A stretch of DNA of 35,258 bases from NCBI GenBank assembly GCA_934202525.1, contig CAKPYB010000033.1:1-35258 (forward strand), given 5' to 3'. Source of the DNA: an uncultured Prevotella sp. GTDB lineage: Bacteria; Bacteroidota; Bacteroidia; Bacteroidales; Bacteroidaceae. Position numbers and translations under genes: made by a program. The notes beneath the pieces were generated by a model that worked only from the letters and a program-made list of their open reading frames with translations, was not told the DNA's origin and did no database searches. Below, in pieces: positions 31,050 through 35,258 of this stretch; within the stretch, counting starts at the first letter, position 1, and each line of letters begins with the position of its first letter.

Positions 31050-32255
31050 ATGGAAATTATCAATAGAAAACAATATGTAGATAGAGTGTTGGGCTACTTA
31101 GGCAAAGGCTTGATTCTTGTCTTGACAGGTCAAAGGCGTGTGGGCAAGAGCTGTATCTTGCAGAGTGTAGCCAAGCAAATCACAGCTAAGGATGATTCTG
31201 CCAATGTGATTTATATCAATAAGGAGTATGCTGAGTTCAACAGTCTGAAGACAGATGAAGATCTGAACGAATATGTGGCGGCTCATTTGAAGAATCAGCG
31301 GCACAATTATCTTTTCGTAGATGAGGTGCAAGATATCGATGGGTTTGAGAATGCTTTGCGCAATTTCCAAGCCAAGGACATGTGTGATATTGTGGTGACA
31401 GGCAGCAATGCCAAGATGTTATCAGGTGAGCTTGCTACTTATCTCTCAGGTAGATATGTGGAGATTCATATTCAGAGTCTCATTTATTCGGAATTCCTGC
31501 TGTTCCATGGATTGCCTGATACGGATGATACCTTCTTGAAATATCTTACCTGGGGTGGCTTGCCTCAGTTGGCGCATATTGGGCTGGACAATCGTCAAAT
31601 GTTGACGGACTATTTGGGGGATATCTATAATACGGTTATCATGAAAGATGTCATTAGCCGAGAGAGCATTCGCAACGTGCGATTCTTGACCGATCTGGTA
31701 CGTTTTGTTGGTGATAATATTGGAAAGAATATTTCTGCCAACAGCATCAGGAAATTCATGCTTTCGCAGAATATCACGATCTCTCCAACATTGACATCCA
31801 ATTATCTTTCCTATCTATGCAATGCCTATATCATAGACCAAGTAAGACGTTTTGATGTTCGTGGCAAGCGAGTGTTTGAAACCAATGAAAAATACTATTT
31901 CGAGGATATTGGTCTTCGCAATGTGCTGGTGGGTTCCAATCTGCGAATGGACATCGAGAAATTGCTAGAGAATGTGGTTTACTTGCATTTGCGCAGCCAG
32001 GGATACCAAGTAACGGTAGGACAACTCCAGAATGGCGAAGTGGATTTCGTGGCAGAGCGTGGAGGAGACAGGGTTTATGTGCAAGTTACTTATCTGCTGG
32101 CTACCCAAGAGACGATGGATAGGGAATTTGGCAATCTCCGACGCATCAAGGATGATTATCCTAAAAAGGTAGTTTGCATGGATGCGCTAGCGGCAGAAGG
32201 CAATTATGAAGGGATAGAGTGCGTACATGTAAGGGAGTTCCTAAAGGGGCAATAG
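31050..32255 (+). CDS. AAA+ ATPase with DUF4143-like C-terminus
   Basis: A 401-residue protein of the AAA_14/DUF4143 type. Walker A is GQRRVGKS (27-34), Walker B is YLFVDEVQD (87-95) and VTGSNAKML is the sensor strand. The C-terminal nuclease-like region has GEVDFVAERGG followed by VYVQVTY; the ExK of active PD-(D/E)xK nucleases is QVT here, so it is probably not catalytic as a nuclease, unlike the ATPases at 14910 and 20347. Expression appears tightly controlled by three operator-like repeats over the promoter. The neighbourhood downstream is eroded and AT-rich, with a broken Fic gene and small unknown genes, as in strain-variable islands. Confidence 0.85.
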   Translation: MEIINRKQYVDRVLGYLGKGLILVLTGQRRVGKSCILQSVAKQITAKDDSANVIYINKEYAEFNSLKTDEDLNEYVAAHLKNQRHNYLFVDEVQDIDGFENALRNFQAKDMCDIVVTGSNAKMLSGELATYLSGRYVEIHIQSLIYSEFLLFHGLPDTDDTFLKYLTWGGLPQLAHIGLDNRQMLTDYLGDIYNTVIMKDVISRESIRNVRFLTDLVRFVGDNIGKNISANSIRKFMLSQNITISPTLTSNYLSYLCNAYIIDQVRRFDVRGKRVFETNEKYYFEDIGLRNVLVGSNLRMDIEKLLENVVYLHLRSQGYQVTVGQLQNGEVDFVAERGGDRVYVQVTYLLATQETMDREFGNLRRIKDDYPKKVVCMDALAAEGNYEGIECVHVREFLKGQ

Positions 32256-32289
32256 CTCTGTTTCTGAGTGATGATTTTATATTATAAAA

Positions 32290-32319
32290 GTGTGTAATGT
32301 TGGTTCTTTCATTACACAC
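32290..32319. terminator. terminator after the third ATPase
   Basis: GTGTGTAATG (32290-32299) pairs perfectly with CATTACACAC (32310-32319), followed by CTTTATTATTTT. Confidence 0.7.
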
Positions 32320-32878
32320 CTTTATTATTTTCCTTCCATACTTTAGCCTGTGGAGTCAGCCTATACTGTTGGCGAGGATGCTTTGGCGTATCGGGATATT
32401 TACGCTCTATGGCATTCTCGGAAAGGGCTACGTTTAAGTATAGCTTGCTAAAACTCTTTCTGTCTTTCAACCCGAGTGATTTCATGATTTCCGCAGATGA
32501 CATGTATGTATCATCCATACATTTGACAAGAGTCTCCACATGTTGACTGAACTTGTGGGGTACTTGAGGATAGCTTGCGGGGTACTTGTGGGGTACCTGT
32601 TCTTGGCTGCTCCTTCCAATCATCTGTCGGTCGAATATGCAAGTATCTGTTTTTGAGCACCCAGCTATCTTTTAGGAGTAAGTTTCTGAAGAAACGAACC
32701 AGATAGATAGGAGAGTAATCAATGCCTTTCTGAATGTTTCGATAGTTGGCTTATATGAGAAGTTCTTTTCCTGTTCAATATCCCAATCCAAGGCTCTTCG
32801 CAAGTCTTCCCAATTCAGGTAATTCACGGAATCTCCTTCGAGCACCCATTCTTTCTTGGAAATATCATGTATATACTA
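32312..32878 (-). pseudogene. decayed C-terminal part of a Fic-family gene
   Basis: Minus-strand fragments lie in different frames. The first (about 32878-32690) ends at a stop. The next reads GIDYSPIYLVRFFRNLLLKD, then ELKNRYLHI-like LKNRYLHI, matching the region near the end of Fic proteins. The last, 32623-32312, gives VPHKYP/VPHKFS repeats and EIMKSLGLKDRKSF, the winged-helix tail of such Fic proteins. The HPFxxGNGR AMP-transfer motif is absent and at least two frameshifts are needed. The first fragment (DWDIEQEKNFSYKPTIETF) is less certain as Fic. The final 103-residue frame could still be translated. Confidence 0.65.
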
Positions 32879-32880
32879 AT

Positions 32881-33384
32881 TTAATAGTCTTGCTTTTTCT
32901 CCAATTCTTCAACTCTATCTTTTAGTATTTGATTTTCGTATTCTAAATCAGAATAAGAATCGAGATGATGTAAATTGTTATATCTTCTCTTGCATTCTCT
33001 TTCATATAAAAGACTATCTGCTTCTTCGTATGAGAGATTGTTTTTTGCAGCAAAGTCTTTAACATAATAAGAAAAACGCTTTATTTCTTCAAAGTCTATT
33101 CCGCCATTGGGTGTACTTGTCATAATTAAGACATAGCTTTTTCTGATATTAACGTGAGGCTTTCTGAAATATTCGTCTAAGTCTTTTTCTTTAGACTCAC
33201 CAAGGGAGTCTTTCTTAATGTCTTCACAAATAGTATCTACAAGATTGTCTTCATAGAGTTCTTGATTAATTTGTGTAGAGTATGAAGACTCTTTCTTGTT
33301 ACTAATATAGCACATTATTATGAGTAAAAATGTTGCTATAAGTATTACTATTATTGTTTTAGAAAATTTATTCATATGATTCAT
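32881..33384 (-). CDS. small membrane protein with C-terminal coiled coil
   Basis: About 167 residues from ATG 33384 (33375 is an alternative; the upstream TTG at 33402 is not needed). Residues about 8-26 form one membrane helix (TIIVILIATFLLIIMCYI), followed by a charged region. The last 25 residues (YENQILKDRVEELEKKQ) look like a coiled coil. I recognise no family. Base composition is much more AT-rich than the core genes, suggesting recent acquisition. Its start overlaps the end of the 55-residue gene upstream by 17 bases, so translation is probably coupled. Confidence 0.6.
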   Translation of the reverse strand: MNHMNKFSKTIIVILIATFLLIIMCYISNKKESSYSTQINQELYEDNLVDTICEDIKKDSLGESKEKDLDEYFRKPHVNIRKSYVLIMTSTPNGGIDFEEIKRFSYYVKDFAAKNNLSYEEADSLLYERECKRRYNNLHHLDSYSDLEYENQILKDRVEELEKKQDY

Positions 33385-33535
33385 TTTTATAATATTTTGC
33401 AAGCCGTTGTTCCCGCAAGCGCTTGAATTGAGCTAAGCACTCCTCCAGCGAAAGCGGATGCTCTCGCCAATAAGCCATGCTCTTTTGCATCTGGGCATTG
33501 ACTTTCTTGTGATAATCGTTCAGTTGTATCTCCAT
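33368..33535 (-). CDS. 55-residue conserved-looking small protein
   Basis: ATG at 33535 to TAA at 33368 encodes MEIQLNDYHKKVNAQMQKSM, then AYWREHPLSLEECLAQFKRL and a basic tail. It is soluble and helical, with no membrane segment. Evidence that it is real: a TAACTTTG promoter element at 33572, amino-acid composition like a coding gene, and a 17-base overlap with the next gene's start (33384). The pattern of a small basic helical protein ahead of a membrane protein is undiagnostic. A second ATG at 33539 is in another frame. Confidence 0.55.
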   Translation of the reverse strand: MEIQLNDYHKKVNAQMQKSMAYWREHPLSLEECLAQFKRLREQRLAKYYKNESYE

Positions 33536-33571
33536 CCATTTATGTATTATATTGTTAGAATATTACGTTTG

Positions 33572-33579
33572 CAAAGTTA
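33572..33579 (-). promoter_or_regulatory. -7 element of the 55-residue gene
   Basis: CAAAGTTA on the plus strand is TAACTTTG on the minus strand, 37 bases before the ATG and directly after the stop of the preceding gene (33583). Confidence 0.55.
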
Positions 33580-33582
33580 CGA

Positions 33583-34122
33583 CTATTTCCCGAATTTTCC
33601 AAGGCTTCGCTTGATTTTCTTCATAATTTGCCTTTTTGCCGATAATATTCCTGGGGATAGAACCTCTTGCTCCAGCATATCCAATGCCATTCTTAACTCT
33701 TCGAGGAGTTCGGGATAGTACTTCATCTGCTCGTAGGCGAGCTTCATGCAGTAGCAACGGATGGCGTAGGGCTGGGAACAGGCAGTAATCTTGGCGATGC
33801 AGAAATCGATGAAATCGGAACGGAGTGACTCTTCTTCGAAAGGCTGACGGAGAAGGAGATGGAGCATCAGGCGGCGCTTGGTCTCATTCTTTTCTACGAG
33901 AACCCTATCTATCAGTTCATCGTGCTTCTGAAAGAGCCATGGGTTGTTGGCTTCATCGAAATGGCTTAAAGCCCAAAGCGCATTGAACGATACCCGGTCG
34001 TTTTCATCAAAGGTGAGCTGGTAAAGCTCTTCCTTCCGGTGGTCGTTCTCCTTGCCTTGTGTCATGATGCATATCTTGTTGATATCGTTCATACTGATCT
34101 TGTCTTGTAGTATCTTTCTCAT
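33583..34122 (-). CDS. helical-repeat (HEAT-like) protein
   Basis: A 179-residue soluble protein. It consists of helical segments such as RVSFNALWALSHFDE, RRLMLHLLLRQPFEEE, IRCYCMKLAYEQMKYYPELL and a basic end, the rhythm of HEAT-like repeats; no catalytic motif is seen. Similar unnamed proteins are found in Bacteroidales. ATG 34122 is used; ATG at residue 11 is an alternative. A TATCTTTG element lies at 34155-34162 on the minus strand. Role unknown, probably protein-protein contact. Confidence 0.55.
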   Translation of the reverse strand: MRKILQDKISMNDINKICIMTQGKENDHRKEELYQLTFDENDRVSFNALWALSHFDEANNPWLFQKHDELIDRVLVEKNETKRRLMLHLLLRQPFEEESLRSDFIDFCIAKITACSQPYAIRCYCMKLAYEQMKYYPELLEELRMALDMLEQEVLSPGILSAKRQIMKKIKRSLGKFGK

Positions 34123-34154
34123 GCTTTTTTGGTTTTATGAGGGAATAATCGTTG

Positions 34155-34162
34155 CAAAGATA
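34155..34162 (-). promoter_or_regulatory. -7 element of the HEAT-like gene
   Basis: CAAAGATA on the plus strand is TATCTTTG on the minus strand, 33 bases before the ATG. Confidence 0.55.
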
Positions 34163-34257
34163 TACTTTTATGAGGAAATAACGAAGAGGAAGATTACTTT
34201 TTTGAGAATCCTCGGAATATTCCCTGTTTTTGATGTATGAAATGGAAGGAAAAGTCT

Positions 34258-34437
34258 AGTTGTACAACCAAAGGGGCTCTAGTTGTACAACTGAAAGGTT
34301 TATAGTCGTACAACTAAAAGGTTTATAGTCGTACAACTAAAGGGTTTATAGTCGTACAACTGAAAGGTTTATAGTCGTACGACTATAGGGTGTACAGTCG
34401 TACAACTAAAGGGTGTATTGTTGTACGATTAAAAGGT
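34258..34437. repeat. eight-unit palindromic array, exact 23-bp period
   Basis: GTAC cores lie at 34262, 34285, 34308, 34331, 34354, 34377, 34400 and 34423, every one 23 bases apart. Around them is AGTYGTACRACT, a perfect 12-bp palindrome in some units (AGTTGTACAACT at 34281, AGTCGTACGACT at 34373). The linkers are AAAGGKTTAT-like. Eight evenly spaced dimer-type sites suggest a multi-copy protein-binding array. Confidence 0.9.
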
Positions 34438-34501
34438 GTTGCCACTAGGCTCGGCAGACCTGCTGACTGCAGTGAGCAGAGCTGCTGAGCCTAGTGGCAA
34501 C
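34438..34501. repeat. 64-bp near-perfect palindrome next to the array
   Basis: GTTGCCACTAGGCTCGGCAG (34438-34457) is complementary to 34482-34501 with one mismatch, and the middle contains CTGCT/AGCAG and ACTGCAGT. It starts immediately after the last array unit. It could extrude as a cruciform or act as a strong hairpin in RNA. Confidence 0.85.
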
Positions 34502-34553
34502 CTTCTAGAAGCAGCCTCCTTTAACTCCATATTATATCTCTTTCAACCTAATC

Positions 34554-34663
34554 AGACGTCTTCTTTCACTTACGGAGTCGTATTCTTCCGCTTGCTCAGT
34601 CGTATCCTTCTGCTCATTCAGCCGTCTCAATTCGTTCACTCAGCCGTTTGCTTTAGCTCTTAC
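34554..34663. repeat. degenerate tandem array, 22-bp period
   Basis: Units beginning AGACGT, AGTCGT, AGTCGT, AGCCGT and AGCCGT start at 34554, 34576, 34598, 34620 and 34642, exactly 22 bases apart. The remainder is pyrimidine-rich and variable (TTCTTYYGCTTRCTC-like). Confidence 0.75.
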
Positions 34664-34740
34664 AGGGCGCCTTGCTGGCGGCTATTATATCCTGAGTATT
34701 GCTCGGGACCAGGAACATTGGGTCCTTTTGTCTATTCTTG
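34652..34740. repeat. degenerate REP-like remnant
   Basis: GCTCTTACAGGGCG followed by CTGGCGGC and a CCTGAGTATTGCTCGGG block parallels the order of GCCCTTACAGGGCG and CCCAGGGCGTTGCCCTGGG at 9916-9968. It is probably an eroded copy of that REP-type element. No gene is present. Confidence 0.4.
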
Positions 34741-34774
34741 AACCGCATGCGAAGGTTCTGTATAATATAAACAA

Positions 34775-34813
34775 AAGAAGTCCGTGGACTTACACATTGT
34801 CCACGGACTTCTT
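34775..34813 (-). terminator. terminator of the flippase gene
   Basis: AAGAAGTCCGTGGAC (34775-34789) pairs perfectly with GTCCACGGACTTCTT (34799-34813). Read on the minus strand it is followed by TTGTTTAT. Confidence 0.8.
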
Positions 34814-34841
34814 GGAATATAATCTCAATGATTGGAATCTC

Positions 34842-35258
34842 TTACTTTCTAAAGTATTTTCCCACCACTGGCAGACTCTTCAATGGGAAATCCTTCTTCA
34901 CGAGATAAGCGGCGAAGATGAGGATGAGCACCGTGTTGATGAGGCAGGCAATTCCACTGGAGAAGTATCTGTTAGCCTCGGTCATTCCGGCAAAGAGGAT
35001 GAGGGCGAGAACCACATAAATCATAATCTCCTTCACCGGATAGTTGATAGGATACTTCTTCTGACCTACAAAGTAGGAGAGAAGCATGGCAGTTCCATAA
35101 CCTGCGAAACCAGCCCAGGCACAGGCAATGTAACCATAAACTGGTACGAAGATAACGTTGATGGCTATCAATACCGCACAACCGATGCCCGAGAAGTAAG
35201 CACCCCAGATGGTCTTGTCGATGAGCTTGTACCAGAAACTGAGGTTGAAGTAAACTCC
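34842..35258 (-). CDS. polysaccharide flippase, MOP/Wzx type (C-terminal part)
   Basis: The frame is open from the right edge of the window to the stop at 34842, giving the last 138 residues. FNLSFWYKLIDKTIWGAYFS is followed by membrane segments CAVLIAINVIFVPVYGYIA, AGYGTAMLLSYFV, IMIYVVLALILFAGM and CLINTVLILIFAAYLV. This is the C-terminal end of RfbX/Wzx-like oligosaccharide-lipid flippases of the MATE/MOP superfamily, which move lipid-linked sugar units across the inner membrane. The TTG at 35171 is internal, not a start. The rest of the gene and any surface-polysaccharide cluster would lie beyond the window. Confidence 0.8.
   Translation of the reverse strand, partial: GVYFNLSFWYKLIDKTIWGAYFSGIGCAVLIAINVIFVPVYGYIACAWAGFAGYGTAMLLSYFVGQKKYPINYPVKEIMIYVVLALILFAGMTEANRYFSSGIACLINTVLILIFAAYLVKKDFPLKSLPVVGKYFRK

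Noticed and set aside
34258..34437. CRISPR array
   Set aside because: Period is 23 bp throughout with both core and linker conserved; there are no 30-bp unique spacers and no cas genes.
34436..34741. 101-residue plus-strand frame
   Set aside because: It is a translation of the palindrome and the 22-bp array; no coding signature.

Overview
The window reads as chromosomal DNA of a Bacteroidota bacterium, most likely a gut Prevotella/Segatella-type species. The evidence is the gene content (S46 dipeptidyl-peptidase, FprA flavodiiron protein, secreted glycoside hydrolase and esterase, AAA/DUF4143 ATPases) and the promoters: many genes are preceded by the Bacteroidota -7 element TAnnTTTG, in several cases with a TTG 18-20 nt upstream. 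No rRNA, tRNA, CRISPR array, insertion-sequence transposase or phage structural gene was seen. Assignment is from reading the sequence and recalling family motifs; no database search was run.

Layout. 1-4021: partial acyl-CoA thioesterase (minus), then a plus-strand cluster dapB, signal peptidase I, a second signal-peptidase-fold protein without its catalytic residues, and a WbqC-like protein. 4056-5400: outer-membrane barrel protein and a 700-base non-coding stretch packed with 22/23-bp tandem repeats and GTTAAC triplets. 5466-9880: HIRAN-domain protein and a DUF3987/VapE-like ATPase. 9903-11149: REP-type inverted repeat, then a transcript for two tiny hydrophobic peptides with a perfect 18-bp palindrome in its promoter and structured RNA downstream. 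11192-14717: M16 metallopeptidase diverging from a PfkB kinase and FprA pair. 14910-22018: two AAA+ ATPases, a LOG-family protein, an esterase, a lipoprotein and PAP2 phosphatase pair with a long structured leader. 22039-30794: DUF3843-like protein, DEAD-box RNA helicase, GH2-type hydrolase, S46 peptidase. 31050-34122: third AAA/DUF4143 ATPase with three operator-like repeats, a decayed Fic gene, and small unknown genes. 34258-34663: two further phased tandem arrays and a large palindrome; the window ends in a polysaccharide flippase gene.

The most unusual signals are in repeats rather than enzymes. (1) Tandem arrays at four loci have unrelated unit sequences but share an exact 22- or 23-bp period. 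(2) A dispersed repeat sits in-frame inside three unrelated genes (WbqC, M16, GH2), encoding the same peptide in two of them; this resembles the Rickettsia palindromic elements. (3) A triplet of GTTAAC sites recurs six times, four times as the loop of a terminator-like hairpin; one composite copy is duplicated in direct orientation on either side of an ATPase gene. (4) The tiny-peptide transcript at 10283-11149 matches nothing I know.
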